31,554 bases of DNA from Clostridia bacterium (GCA_028709105.1 JAQVYD010000004.1:1962-33515), one strand, 5' to 3'. Counted from the first letter of the stretch, positions 8,191 to 17,082 are shown. Notes: generated by a model from the letters alone, not told the origin. Numbers and translations are program-made.

Positions 8191-8964
8191 ATGAAAAATA
8201 AGATGGTTTTAAGTGGTTTGTTTTTAGTTCTTATCTTAGGTTTTATTACTTCAAGTGTGTGGGCTGTTTCTGCGGAGAATATACCTGTCCAAGCGGCTCT
8301 TGACCCAGGATGGGCTAGTTTTTCCGAGATTGTGACTAATCCTTATCTCGCTCCTTTACTTTTGACGATAGGGATTGCCGGGATCATTATTGAAATCTTG
8401 ACGGTAGGCTGGGGAATAGCAGGTTTTGTAGGGTTATCTTCTTTAGCTCTTTATTTTGGCGGTCATTTTTTGGCGGGTTTTACCGGTTGGGAAGCAATCT
8501 TGCTTTTTCTTTTGGGCATAATTTTATTAAGTGTGGAGATTTTTATGCCGGGTTTTGGTTTGCCGGGTTTTGGGGGAATCGTTTGTATTGTGGTTAGTAT
8601 TGTTCTTTCTGCACCCAATTGGGAAGCCGGCATAATCTCTTTAGTTTTAGCGATTATCGGGACAATTATTTTATCGTTGCTTAGTTTTAAATTTTTGACG
8701 AAAAGAAAATTTTGGAATCGTTTAGTTTTAGGAACAAAATATCAAAAAGAGGAGGGGTATATCCCACAGAGTGAGGATTTAAGTATTCATCTCGGTAAAA
8801 AGGGCGAAGCTATTAGTATTCTGCGACCTGCCGGTACAGTTGTGTTAGATGATGGCACAAGACTTGATGTGGTTTCAGACGGAGGGTTTATTAAGCAGGG
8901 AGAAAGAATCGAGGTTATTCGAGCAGAAGGAATCAGGTTGATTGTTCGTTCCGTGCGGGAGTGA
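8191..8964 (+). CDS. NfeD-family membrane protein without the protease domain
   Basis: The roughly 257-residue protein starts with a signal peptide or first helix (residues about 8-26, ending SSVWA). It then has about four hydrophobic segments between residues 45 and 170, including the LPGFGG turn typical of NfeD proteins, and a C-terminal OB-fold domain (about 190-257, with LGKKGEAISILRPAGTVVLDDGTRLDVVSDG). The N-terminal ClpP-like serine protease domain of long NfeD proteins is absent. AAGGTG at 8179-8184 favours ATG 8191 over ATG 8188. NfeD proteins partner with flotillin or stomatin proteins, and floA follows directly, so the pair probably acts in membrane organisation or envelope stress. 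Confidence 0.88.
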   Translation: MKNKMVLSGLFLVLILGFITSSVWAVSAENIPVQAALDPGWASFSEIVTNPYLAPLLLTIGIAGIIIEILTVGWGIAGFVGLSSLALYFGGHFLAGFTGWEAILLFLLGIILLSVEIFMPGFGLPGFGGIVCIVVSIVLSAPNWEAGIISLVLAIIGTIILSLLSFKFLTKRKFWNRLVLGTKYQKEEGYIPQSEDLSIHLGKKGEAISILRPAGTVVLDDGTRLDVVSDGGFIKQGERIEVIRAEGIRLIVRSVRE

Positions 8965-9020
8965 AGGTGACTTAATTATGCATTATGCATTATAAAGTAT
9001 ATTTTAAGGGGGAATTTTAA

Positions 9021-10010
9021 ATGGGTCCGGTTACGTTGGCCATTATGGTTGCCTTAATTATTATTTTCTTGTCAGTGTTTTTAAGTTTTGTGCCGATCGG
9101 TTTGTGGATTTCGGCATTGGCTGCTGGAGTTCGGATTGGTATTTTTAATCTTGTCGGGATGCGTTTTAGACGAGTACCGCCAACGCTTATTGTCAATAAT
9201 TTAATTAAGTCTGATAAGGCGGGAATAAACGTTAGTACGAATCAATTGGAAGCTCATTATTTGGCAGGAGGTAATGTCGATCGGGTGGTTAATGCTTTAA
9301 TCGCTGCGGAAAGAGCTAATATTCCTTTGCCCTTTGAACGCGCTGCGGCCATTGATTTGGCCGGACGTAATGTTCTGGAAGCCGTACAAATGAGCGTTAA
9401 CCCTAAGGTGATTGAGACGCCTGATATTTCTGCAATGGCAAAAAATGGGATTGAAGTGAGGGCCAAGGCTAGAGTTACGGTGAGGGCAAATATAGACCGT
9501 TTAGTCGGGGGCGCCGGGGAGGAAACAATTATTGCTCGTGTCGGTGAAGGTATTGTCACGACAGTAGGTAGTTCAGAAACACATAAGGATGTTCTGGAAA
9601 ATCCTGATTTGATTTCTCATACTGTGCTGAATAAGGGGTTAGATGCCGGAACAGCGTTCGAAATACTCTCGATAGATATTGCTGATGTAGATGTGGGGCG
9701 GAATATAGGGGCACAGTTGCAGACTGATCAAGCGGAAGCTGACAAACGTATTGCTCAAGCCAAAGCTGAGGAGAGGCGTGCTCTTGCTGTAGCTAGGGAG
9801 CAGGAAATGGTGGCTTCTGTTCAGGAAATGCGGGCGAAAGTTGTGGAAGCAGAAGCAGAAGTTCCTAAAGCTATGGCGCAAGCTCTTCGGGAAGGGAAAT
9901 TGGGGGTCATGGATTATTATCACTTACAAAATATCTTGGCCGATACAACGATGAGAGATTCTATCGCTAAACAAACAGGACCAAATAAGGACGGTTCTGA
10001 AAAAAAGTAA
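9021..10010 (+). CDS. floA: Flotillin-like protein FloA
   Basis: The product has 329 residues, as in Bacillus FloA (YqfA). An N-terminal membrane hairpin (about residues 4-50) is followed by the SPFH/PHB-type domain (about 55-235), with the conserved RVPPTLIVNNLIKSDKAG segment and IARVGEGIVTTVGSSETHK. An Ala/Glu-rich coiled coil (about 235-290) comes next, with many AEA and REQE heptads. FloA marks functional membrane microdomains and affects membrane fluidity, secretion and sporulation signalling. AAGGGGGAA before ATG 9021 is a good ribosome site. It follows the nfeD-like gene and precedes a small membrane-anchored unknown. Confidence 0.95.
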   Translation: MGPVTLAIMVALIIIFLSVFLSFVPIGLWISALAAGVRIGIFNLVGMRFRRVPPTLIVNNLIKSDKAGINVSTNQLEAHYLAGGNVDRVVNALIAAERANIPLPFERAAAIDLAGRNVLEAVQMSVNPKVIETPDISAMAKNGIEVRAKARVTVRANIDRLVGGAGEETIIARVGEGIVTTVGSSETHKDVLENPDLISHTVLNKGLDAGTAFEILSIDIADVDVGRNIGAQLQTDQAEADKRIAQAKAEERRALAVAREQEMVASVQEMRAKVVEAEAEVPKAMAQALREGKLGVMDYYHLQNILADTTMRDSIAKQTGPNKDGSEKK

Positions 10011-10050
10011 GATAATTGCTTTCTAGGGGAAAGAGAAAGGGGGTAGCCCC

Positions 10051-10461
10051 TTGGGTAATATTTTTTGGCTGATTGTTTTCTGGCTTATTTATCGTGCTGT
10101 CGTGGATAGGAAAAGAGGCAGGGCAAGGACTTCGTCTTACGGAAGAAAGGTGCAGGAAACGGGGCAGCAGGCGGTGAGACCCTTATTACTAGATGAGCTT
10201 TTTTCGTTAGATGAAGAGGATTTAGCTGTAGATTTTGAGGAATTTGCTGAGGAAACTTTGGACGGTGAACTTGCTTCTGTAACTAAAGCCGCCGTTGAAG
10301 TTCAGGCGCAACCTGCGGCGGTATCTGGGGCTGAATCTGCGGTCGATACTAAAGTAGAGGCAGTTTCCTCTAAGCGATCGCTGCTTACAGGGGTTGATTT
10401 AAAGCAGGCTGTGATTTGGAGTGAAATTTTGCAAAAACCAAAGGCGCTGCGGAAAAGATAG
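10051..10461 (+). CDS. Small membrane-anchored protein of unknown function
   Basis: I do not recognise this 136-residue protein. It starts at TTG 10051 behind AAAGGGGGT (10035-10043). Residues 3-18 (NIFWLIVFWLIYRAVV) form one hydrophobic helix, followed by a basic patch (DRKRGRARTSSYGRK), which predicts N-terminus out and C-terminus in. The rest is acidic, then Ala/Val-rich and low in complexity, and ends with a short conserved-looking segment (LKQAVIWSEILQKPKALRKR). It follows floA by 40 bases and is likely cotranscribed, so it may be an accessory of the floA operon. The final G of its TAG stop is the first base of a 58-bp palindrome. Confidence 0.7.
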   Translation: MGNIFWLIVFWLIYRAVVDRKRGRARTSSYGRKVQETGQQAVRPLLLDELFSLDEEDLAVDFEEFAEETLDGELASVTKAAVEVQAQPAAVSGAESAVDTKVEAVSSKRSLLTGVDLKQAVIWSEILQKPKALRKR

Positions 10462-10518
10462 TGACAAGGGGACGGGGTTGTTGACACACGTGTGTCAACA
10501 ACCCCGTCCCCTTGTCAC
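10461..10518. repeat. Palindromic repeat copy A (perfect 58 bp)
   Basis: Two 29-base arms, GTGACAAGGGGACGGGGTTG plus TTGACACAC, are exact reverse complements with no spacer; the centre is between 10489 and 10490. It is one of four related copies in the window, all between genes. There is no T-run after it, so it is not a typical terminator. It resembles REP/MITE-type elements in Firmicutes; no transposase is nearby. Confidence 0.95.
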
Positions 10519-10572
10519 GTTCTGTTTGGGGAGAAGGAGGCATAGAGATATTAGGTAAGTGAGGGGATAGTT

Positions 10573-10827
10573 GTGGAAAAAATCACTCGTTTTTTAGAAC
10601 TGCCTAAAGAGATTATTTATAACTTACCTAAAATAACGCTTATTGGTAATCTGCAGGTTTTGATCGAAAATCACCAAGGTATTATTGAATATAGCACCGG
10701 GAAGATTAGAATTTCCGTAAATACAGGGGAAATAGAAATTTTGGGCAGGGACCTCGCTATTTGTAATATTACCAGTGATGAAATATACCTAGACGGGGAT
10801 ATTTCCGGACTTAAGTATCACCGTTAG
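10573..10827 (+). CDS. yqfC: Sporulation protein YqfC
   Basis: This 84-residue protein begins with GTG 10573 behind GAGGGGA (10561-10567). The sequence EKITRFLELPKEIIYNLPKITLIGNLQVLIENHQGIIEYS, given in part here, is the conserved core of YqfC/YabP-like sporulation proteins, which are small beta-rich proteins. In Bacillus yqfC is under the mother-cell sigma factor SigE; I could not identify a SigE promoter here. It is followed after 10 bases by yqfD, the usual partner gene. Its exact biochemical role is unknown. Confidence 0.88.
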   Translation: MEKITRFLELPKEIIYNLPKITLIGNLQVLIENHQGIIEYSTGKIRISVNTGEIEILGRDLAICNITSDEIYLDGDISGLKYHR

Positions 10828-10837
10828 GAGGTTTGTT

Positions 10838-12046
10838 ATGAAATGGACTGCCGGGTTATCGGGGTATGTGGAAATATCTTTATGGGGAATAAATCCGGAG
10901 CGGGTTTTAAATATGGCTTTGAGCAGAGGTATTTCTATTTGGGATATTCGTCTGCAAGAAGAAAATCATTATCAACTAAAGGTTAGTTTAGGAGGTTATA
11001 AGGCTTTACGTCTTTTGGTGAGGCGTTCTTCCTGCAAAGTCAAAATTATCAGGAAAAAGGGGCTGCCTTTTTTTCTCATGTGGGCGAAAAGAAGAAAAGT
11101 ATTAGTTTTTGGTACTTTCTTTTTTTGTTTAGTTTTGTATATTTTGAGTTCTTTTGTTTGGTTTGTAGAAGTAAGCGGGAATGAGCAGGTTTCTACGTCC
11201 GTTATTTTAAAGAAAGCCCAAGACTACGGCTTAAAAAGGGGGGTGCCTAAGGCAAGTTTTCAAAAAAACAGGCTTGCCGAAAAGTTGCTTTGGGAAATCG
11301 AGGAACTTGCTTGGGTGGGAATTCATGTGCAGGGAACAAGAATTATGATTGAGGTAGCCGAAAAAACACTGCTTCCTTCTGATGAGGAAAACAGCAGTGC
11401 TGATTTGATTGCGCGGATAGAGGGGGAAATAGAAGAATTATTAGTTTTTAAGGGAATACCTCAGGTACAGGAAGGGGAGCAGGTTAAAAAAGGGCAGGTG
11501 CTGATTTTAGGTGGGGAGACTAGTCCTGCCGGAGAAGCGCAAATAGTGAGGGCCAAAGGTCTTATTCGCGCCCGGGTTTTGCGGAGCTATATCGAAAAGT
11601 GTCCTCTTCAGGAAAAGATCATTAAGGATACGGGAAGGGAAAAAAATGTTGTTTTATTAAGCTTTAAGGATAAGGAAATATATTTAAAAGGGACGAAAGA
11701 AAATCCTTTTAATAGCTATCGTTTGGTGCGGCAGGTAAAACCGCTTTCTGTATTTAAGGGCAGGAATCTTTTCGGATCTGTCGAATTAATTAGTATTGTT
11801 TATCAGGAACAACTTTGTGAGCTTCAGCATTGGGGTATAGAAGGTGCTTATCAGGAGGCGGCGAGGAGGGCCCAAGGTGTGTTGTGGGCGGAACTGCCTC
11901 TTGATTACAAGGTCATCTCTCAGAGGTTTGAGCCGCTCTCTGTGCGGGAAAAAGGGGTAGTAGCGGTTAGGTATGTTCTTGAAACAATTGAGGATATAGG
12001 AACTTATCGAAAATATGTGCAAAAACAGAGTAAGGAAACAGAGTAA
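10838..12046 (+). CDS. yqfD: Sporulation protein YqfD
   Basis: The 402-residue membrane protein has a cytoplasmic N-terminal part (residues 1-85, ending in KRRK), one transmembrane helix (about 88-110) and a large outside domain. That domain begins with a FtsQ/POTRA-like VEVSGNEQVS segment and carries a central lipoyl-like region (GIPQVQEGEQVKKGQVLILGG). Length and order match the YqfD family. TAGGAGG precedes ATG 10838. YqfD is needed for normal endospore formation in Bacillus and is thought to act in the mother-cell or engulfment membrane. In many relatives phoH follows; here pgpH comes next instead. Confidence 0.92.
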   Translation: MKWTAGLSGYVEISLWGINPERVLNMALSRGISIWDIRLQEENHYQLKVSLGGYKALRLLVRRSSCKVKIIRKKGLPFFLMWAKRRKVLVFGTFFFCLVLYILSSFVWFVEVSGNEQVSTSVILKKAQDYGLKRGVPKASFQKNRLAEKLLWEIEELAWVGIHVQGTRIMIEVAEKTLLPSDEENSSADLIARIEGEIEELLVFKGIPQVQEGEQVKKGQVLILGGETSPAGEAQIVRAKGLIRARVLRSYIEKCPLQEKIIKDTGREKNVVLLSFKDKEIYLKGTKENPFNSYRLVRQVKPLSVFKGRNLFGSVELISIVYQEQLCELQHWGIEGAYQEAARRAQGVLWAELPLDYKVISQRFEPLSVREKGVVAVRYVLETIEDIGTYRKYVQKQSKETE

Positions 12047-12093
12047 AAGGGAATCATTTTTACGCAGTAGTGGCTTGTTAGATTTAGATAGGG

Positions 12094-12099
12094 TATAAT
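12094..12099 (+). promoter_or_regulatory. Possible promoter -10 element before pgpH
   Basis: A perfect TATAAT lies about 30 bases ahead of the pgpH ribosome site in the 86-base gap after yqfD. The expected -35 position (12071-12076, TGGCTT) matches poorly, so support is limited to the -10 hexamer. Confidence 0.4.
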
Positions 12100-12138
12100 T
12101 ATTAGACAAAGATATTAGAAGGTTGGGAGGGGATCATC

Positions 12139-14334
12139 ATCGCTACCCCCAAAACAAAGGTTCCGTTTTTTAAGGAGACGAGCCCTCTTTGGAAAAATCG
12201 CAGGATTAAAAAAATTGGTTGGTTCACTGTGTTTTTTTTAGGGCTCCTTTGCATTTTTGCTCTTCATTTTCTTCCTAACAATTTACCGGTAAAAGAAGGA
12301 CAGATTTCCCTTACGACGATTAAGGCTCCACAAACGATAACTTTTGAAGATACGGGCAAAACCGCCGAACGGAGAAAACTGGCTGAAGAAAGAATCGAGG
12401 AAGTATATGTCCTGGATCGTAGTATTCTGGCAAAAATGGATCAAGATTTAAAAAGCTGTTTTGATGAGCTGATTTTTTTCTTAAATAGGGATGACCTTAG
12501 TAATATAGAAAAAATGCAGACTCTTCAGGAAGAATATAATCTTCAGGAAGGTACTGTGCGGGCTTTGGTCTCTTTAGACAGCAATACGCTTAAGTCATTA
12601 TATTTGGAAGCGGCCAGCCTTTTAAAAAACCATTGGCAGACAGGGGTAAGAGATTTTGAAGTTGAGGAAAAGAAGGCTAAGATTTATACACAGATTGATT
12701 TGTTAAATATAACGGTCCCCTATAAAAATCTTTTGAAAGCAGTATTGAATAAACTTGAATTTAAATCTAATTATCTTCAGGATGAGGAAGCAACCCTTAG
12801 GGCAAGGCAGGAAGCTTCCCAAAATGAAGGAATTGTCATGGTAACCGTGCGTAAAGGTCAGAAGATTGTAGGCGAAGGAGAGGTTGTGACGGCAGAACAT
12901 TTAGAGGTCTTGCAGGCTCTCGGCTATAAAAGATCAGTTGCCCCTTATCTTACTTTGTTAGGTGTAATCATTTTTACGTTGTTGGCTTTTGTTCTGACTA
13001 ATTTTTATTTAAAACATTATCGGAAGGACTTGTATAATAAGGAGATTAATTTAGTACTGCTTGGTTTGCTTGTTTTTATAATTTTACTTTTGGCTAAAGT
13101 AATTTCTTCGATTAATATCAGTTCTAATCCGGAAATAGCGAAAATGGTCGGTTATTTAATTCCTGTAGCTACGGTGTCCATGTCGATTGCGATTCTTTTT
13201 GATACAACTTTAGCTATTTTTATGACGATTTTGCTGAGTTTTTTTATCGGTATTTTGACGGGAAATCAGCTTCCTTATGCGATTAACGCTTTTGTGGGCG
13301 GACTTGTCGGTATTTATAGTGTGGGCAAATTCAATCAGCGGTTTGATTGGGTAAAAGCCGGTTTGTTTATTGCTTGTGCTAATGTTGTGTCTATTCTTGC
13401 TTTAGGCTTAATGAATAATGATACCTGGTCGGTGTTGTTAATCGGTAGTTCTTTTGGTATTATCAACGGGATTTTTTCCTCTATCTTTGCTTACGGGAGT
13501 CTTCCTTTTTGGGAGTCTGGTTTTGAGGTTACTACAAGCGCCCGTCTTTTAGAGCTTTCTAACCCGAATCAGCCTCTTTTAAAGCGGCTTTTAATAGAAG
13601 CTCCCGGAACTTATCATCATAGTATTTTGGTGGGGAATCTGGGGGAGGCGGCGGCTGACCTGGTGGGCGCAGATTCTTTATTAGTGCGGGTAGGGGCTTA
13701 TTATCACGATATTGGCAAATTGAAGAGGCCTTATTTCTTCATTGAAAATCAGCTGGGGGAGGAAAATCCGCATGAAAAGCTTTCTCCTCCGTTGAGTACG
13801 TTGATTATTACTTCTCATCCTAAGGATGGTTTGGAGATTGCCCATCAATATAAGCTTCCTCCTGTGGTGACTGATTTAATTGCTCAGCATCATGGGACAA
13901 GTTTAGTCACTTATTTTTATCATAAGGCTTTGGAATTAGGGAATTCTGATCAGGTTAAGGAAGACGAGTATCGCTATAATACACCTAAACCTCAGACGAA
14001 AGAGGCCGCAATTATTATGTTGGCAGATAGCGTGGAAGCGGCTGTTCGTTCGATGACCGCACCTAGTAGTGGGAAAATCGAAGGTTTGGTACGTAAACTG
14101 ATTAAAGACCGTTTGCAGGACGGACAATTAGAAGAATCTCCGCTTACTTTTAAAGACCTTGATTTAATTGCTAATACTTTTACTCGAATTTTAAGTGGTA
14201 TTTTCCACAATCGCATCGAATATCCGGAAAATGTTTTAGAGGCGATGAAGGGCGGTGCTTTACCCGGTGAGGATAGTAATGGGAAATCAGCAGAAAATAA
14301 TAAGGATCATTCCTCAGTACCAAGAAGTGATTGA
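12139..14334 (+). CDS. pgpH: Cyclic-di-AMP phosphodiesterase, 7TM-HD family (PgpH/YqfF)
   Basis: PgpH hydrolyses cyclic di-AMP. The protein has an N-terminal helix, an extracellular domain (about 60-270), seven clustered helices (about 275-460) and a cytoplasmic HD domain with YYHDIGK, TSHPKDG and AQHHG motifs. The first ATG/GTG/TTG in frame is GTG 12229, but it falls inside the first membrane helix and has no ribosome site. The frame is open further upstream, through a basic KNRRIKKIGW segment, to an excellent GGGAGGGG site at 12125-12132. The only plausible initiators there are the ATC codons at 12133-12141. I placed the start at ATC 12139, giving about 731 residues, close to the roughly 711 of Bacillus YqfF. 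The start is inferred; the family is clear. Confidence 0.9.
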   Translation: MATPKTKVPFFKETSPLWKNRRIKKIGWFTVFFLGLLCIFALHFLPNNLPVKEGQISLTTIKAPQTITFEDTGKTAERRKLAEERIEEVYVLDRSILAKMDQDLKSCFDELIFFLNRDDLSNIEKMQTLQEEYNLQEGTVRALVSLDSNTLKSLYLEAASLLKNHWQTGVRDFEVEEKKAKIYTQIDLLNITVPYKNLLKAVLNKLEFKSNYLQDEEATLRARQEASQNEGIVMVTVRKGQKIVGEGEVVTAEHLEVLQALGYKRSVAPYLTLLGVIIFTLLAFVLTNFYLKHYRKDLYNKEINLVLLGLLVFIILLLAKVISSINISSNPEIAKMVGYLIPVATVSMSIAILFDTTLAIFMTILLSFFIGILTGNQLPYAINAFVGGLVGIYSVGKFNQRFDWVKAGLFIACANVVSILALGLMNNDTWSVLLIGSSFGIINGIFSSIFAYGSLPFWESGFEVTTSARLLELSNPNQPLLKRLLIEAPGTYHHSILVGNLGEAAADLVGADSLLVRVGAYYHDIGKLKRPYFFIENQLGEENPHEKLSPPLSTLIITSHPKDGLEIAHQYKLPPVVTDLIAQHHGTSLVTYFYHKALELGNSDQVKEDEYRYNTPKPQTKEAAIIMLADSVEAAVRSMTAPSSGKIEGLVRKLIKDRLQDGQLEESPLTFKDLDLIANTFTRILSGIFHNRIEYPENVLEAMKGGALPGEDSNGKSAENNKDHSSVPRSD

Positions 14335-14749
14335 AGATGTAGGTGGGGAAGTGGCAAGAAGATTTGATTTGGGTGAGGAAATTGAAGTAAGTATTACGTT
14401 TGTTGATGATCGGTTGATCCAAGCTTTAAATAAAACTTACCGGGGGATAGATCAGGCTACTGATGTGTTGTCTTTTGCTTTTGATGAAGAAGTGGCAGGA
14501 GCAGGCGTTGTCCCTGTCCCTATTAATGGACCGGAAATTCATCTTTTAGGGGAGATTGTGCTTTCCCTGGAACGGGTGAAGAGGCAGGCGGAGGAATATG
14601 AGCATAGTTTTGTGCGGGAATTAGCGTTTTTAACTGTGCATGGGCTGCTTCATCTTTTGGGCTATGACCATCAGGAGGAGAAAGACACTCAGGAAATGAG
14701 GAAAATGGAGGAGGACATTCTTTGTCGCAAGTACAAGTTTTTCAGTTAA
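14279..14749 (+). CDS. ybeY: Endoribonuclease YbeY
   Basis: This 156-residue metal-dependent RNase has the zinc-binding signature HGLLHLLGYDH (His121, His125, His131), preceded by TDVLSFAFDE and LGEIVLSLERVKRQAEEY, all standard for YbeY. It acts in 16S rRNA 3' maturation and ribosome quality control. ATG 14279 has GGTGAGGA (14267-14274) just upstream. An open frame to GTG 14255 exists but is less likely. The first 56 bases overlap the end of pgpH, indicating translational coupling. Confidence 0.94.
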   Translation: MGNQQKIIRIIPQYQEVIEDVGGEVARRFDLGEEIEVSITFVDDRLIQALNKTYRGIDQATDVLSFAFDEEVAGAGVVPVPINGPEIHLLGEIVLSLERVKRQAEEYEHSFVRELAFLTVHGLLHLLGYDHQEEKDTQEMRKMEEDILCRKYKFFS

Positions 14750-15999
14750 TAATTCTTTTCGTACTGCTGCTTCTTTCCGCTTTTTTTTCTGCTTCGGAAA
14801 CGGCGATTTTTTCGGCAAATAAGGTTAAAATTCGCCATCTTGCGGAAGAAGGAAACAAACAGGCGCTTTTGATGAGGCGTTTGCTGGAACAGCCGGGGAG
14901 AGCAATTTCTACTATTTTGATCGGTAATAATGTCGTCAATATTGGGGCGACTGCTCTGGCTACTGTTTTAGCGATTAGTTTTTTCGGAGGTTCCGGAGCG
15001 GGGATTGCTACGGCGGTGATGTCTGTTTTAATTCTCATTTTTGGGGAAATCACCCCTAAAACTTTGGCCGCCAGACGGGCGGAGGATTATTCTCTGCGGA
15101 TCAGCCGTTATATTCACCGCTTAGGTAAAATTCTGGCGCCCCTTATTTATATCTTTAATTTGTTTACGAATGTGTTAATCAAGTTATTAGACGGTTCAAA
15201 TAAGGAAAATCAGTTTATCACGGAAGAAGAATTGCGGATGTTGGTTAATGTAGGGGAGGAAGAAGGATTTATTGACGAAGATGAACGGGAAATGATTGAT
15301 AGTATTTTTGAATTTAATGATACCCTTGTTCGTGAGGTGATGGTTCCGCGGATTGATATTGATGCTGTTAATGTGGAGGAGACGTTGGAGAATGTGGTCA
15401 AACTGGTGATGAGGGCGGGCCATTCCCGTATTCCTGTTTATGACCAGACAGTGGATGATATTATTGGCGTAATCTATGCTAAGGATTTATTGCAGATCTT
15501 TTTCGAGCCGGCCAGAGAAAAGACCGATTTAAAGAAATTAATGCGATCGGCTTATTATGTTCCGGAAAGTAAAAAGGTGCGGGATTTGTTCGCCGAATTG
15601 CGGAAGGAAAAAGTACATATGGCGATTGTGCTTGATGAATATGGGGGAACGGCCGGACTGGTAACGGTGGAGGATGTTATTGAGGAGATTGTCGGTGATA
15701 TCCAGGACGAATATGATCGTGAGGAACAGGCGATCGAACAACTGGGCGATGGTTCTTTTCTTGTGGCTGCCCGTACTTCTATTGGTGAGATCAATGAGGC
15801 CATGGAGATGGCTTTGCCTGATGATGAATTTGAGACGATTAGTGGTTTAGTTTTTCATAATTTAGGCAGCTTGCCTTATGAAGGACAAGAATTAAAGATC
15901 GGCGACTTACACATTAAGGTGGAGAAGATTATAGACAGACGGATAGGAAAATTGCATTTAAGAAAAATGACGCAGGGTGAGGAATTGCCCAAACCTTAA
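14722..15999 (+). CDS. CNNM/CBS-domain membrane protein (HlyC/CorC family)
   Basis: The 425-residue protein has an N-terminal DUF21/CNNM membrane domain with about four helices (residues 5-150, including SAFFSASETAIFSANK and LIFGEITPKTLAARR). A CBS pair (about 200-325, VREVMVPRIDIDAV to VTVEDVIEEIVGDI) and the C-terminal CorC/HlyC domain (about 340-420) follow. Relatives are magnesium or cobalt transporters or efflux regulators; the older name haemolysin C is misleading. TTG 14722 is used because GGAGGAGGA lies at 14707-14715. It overlaps ybeY by 28 bases. In many Firmicutes dgkA follows ybeY, so this gene and the next occupy that place. Confidence 0.92.
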   Translation: MSQVQVFQLIILFVLLLLSAFFSASETAIFSANKVKIRHLAEEGNKQALLMRRLLEQPGRAISTILIGNNVVNIGATALATVLAISFFGGSGAGIATAVMSVLILIFGEITPKTLAARRAEDYSLRISRYIHRLGKILAPLIYIFNLFTNVLIKLLDGSNKENQFITEEELRMLVNVGEEEGFIDEDEREMIDSIFEFNDTLVREVMVPRIDIDAVNVEETLENVVKLVMRAGHSRIPVYDQTVDDIIGVIYAKDLLQIFFEPAREKTDLKKLMRSAYYVPESKKVRDLFAELRKEKVHMAIVLDEYGGTAGLVTVEDVIEEIVGDIQDEYDREEQAIEQLGDGSFLVAARTSIGEINEAMEMALPDDEFETISGLVFHNLGSLPYEGQELKIGDLHIKVEKIIDRRIGKLHLRKMTQGEELPKP

Positions 16000-16033
16000 C
16001 TTCTATCACAAATTAGTTCAGAGGAGTATCGGA

Positions 16034-17071
16034 ATGAAAAAGAAATATGTGTTATGGGGCTTTCTCGTTTTTCTTTTAAGTATAGTGGTAGGAGCAATGA
16101 CATTTTGTTTGGTGCGGCCTTATTTTCTGGGAGAGAAAGCTTTATATAGTGAAAGAAAAGATAATGACAAAACAATGAAGGAAGAAGATACTTATTTTTT
16201 TGCCGGGTGGCAGGACAAACCTCGGCAAAGGGCGTTAGCGGTGATTATTGACAATGCGGAAAAGGCTCGGCCTCAGGCGGGGCTGGAAAGAGCGGATGTC
16301 ATAGTTGAATTCCCTGTTGAAGGTGGTTTAACTCGTTTTTTGGCCATTATTTGTAATGATGATATGGACTTGATCGGTCCGATTCGCAGTGCCAGACCTT
16401 ATTTTATTGATTTAGCCAACGAATATAAAGGGATTTTAATCCATGCGGGAGGTTCGGCGGAAGCTTTGAAAATATTACAAAAGGAATCTACCGATCATCT
16501 TGATGAAATAAATGGCGGTGTGCTAATTGCTTCGGCTTTTTGGCGTATTCCTGCTCGGCTTAAGCCGCATAATCTTTTTACTAGTTCTGATGTTTTACGG
16601 CATACTGTTAAGAAATTAAATGTGAATTTTTCGTCATTGCCTCCACAAAGACCTCTGCTTCCTTTCGGGGCGGAAGTTGCGGGGAAAAAAGCAGAGGAGC
16701 TTATTATTTTTTATGCACATAAAAGTAGTCTGGCCCGTTTTTCTTTTGATGAAGAAAAAGGAGTTTTTCGTCGATTTACTACAGACAACAAGCCTCATCT
16801 TACTTCTTTGGGCGAACAGTTACAGGCAGCGAATGTGATTGTTCAAGTTGTTCCTTATTGTTATACTGATGGTGATGGTCATTTACAGTTAATCATGCAT
16901 GGTGAGGGAGAAGCCTTGATTTTCCGTAAGGGTAAGGTTTTGCAAGGATGTTGGAAGAAGATGCCGGGGGAATTTACGATGTTTACTGATCAAAAAGGCA
17001 AGCAGGTTCCGCTGCTGGAAGGTCCTACTTGGATTGCTGTTGTTCCTAGGGGTACGCGGATAGATTATTGA
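16034..17071 (+). CDS. DUF3048 (YerB-type) membrane-anchored protein
   Basis: The roughly 345-residue protein has an N-terminal signal anchor (about residues 5-27) after a basic MKKK. The rest should be outside the membrane. The core RALAVIIDNAEKARPQAGL, ADVIVEFPVEGGLTRFLAI, GPIRSARPYFIDLA and HAGGSAEAL are the conserved segments of DUF3048, known from Bacillus YerB. There is no lipobox cysteine near the anchor, unlike lipoprotein members. GAGGAG at 16021-16026 selects ATG 16034. Function is unknown; family members are cell-surface proteins widespread in spore formers. Confidence 0.88.
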   Translation: MKKKYVLWGFLVFLLSIVVGAMTFCLVRPYFLGEKALYSERKDNDKTMKEEDTYFFAGWQDKPRQRALAVIIDNAEKARPQAGLERADVIVEFPVEGGLTRFLAIICNDDMDLIGPIRSARPYFIDLANEYKGILIHAGGSAEALKILQKESTDHLDEINGGVLIASAFWRIPARLKPHNLFTSSDVLRHTVKKLNVNFSSLPPQRPLLPFGAEVAGKKAEELIIFYAHKSSLARFSFDEEKGVFRRFTTDNKPHLTSLGEQLQAANVIVQVVPYCYTDGDGHLQLIMHGEGEALIFRKGKVLQGCWKKMPGEFTMFTDQKGKQVPLLEGPTWIAVVPRGTRIDY

Positions 17072-17082
17072 GGTGATGGGGA

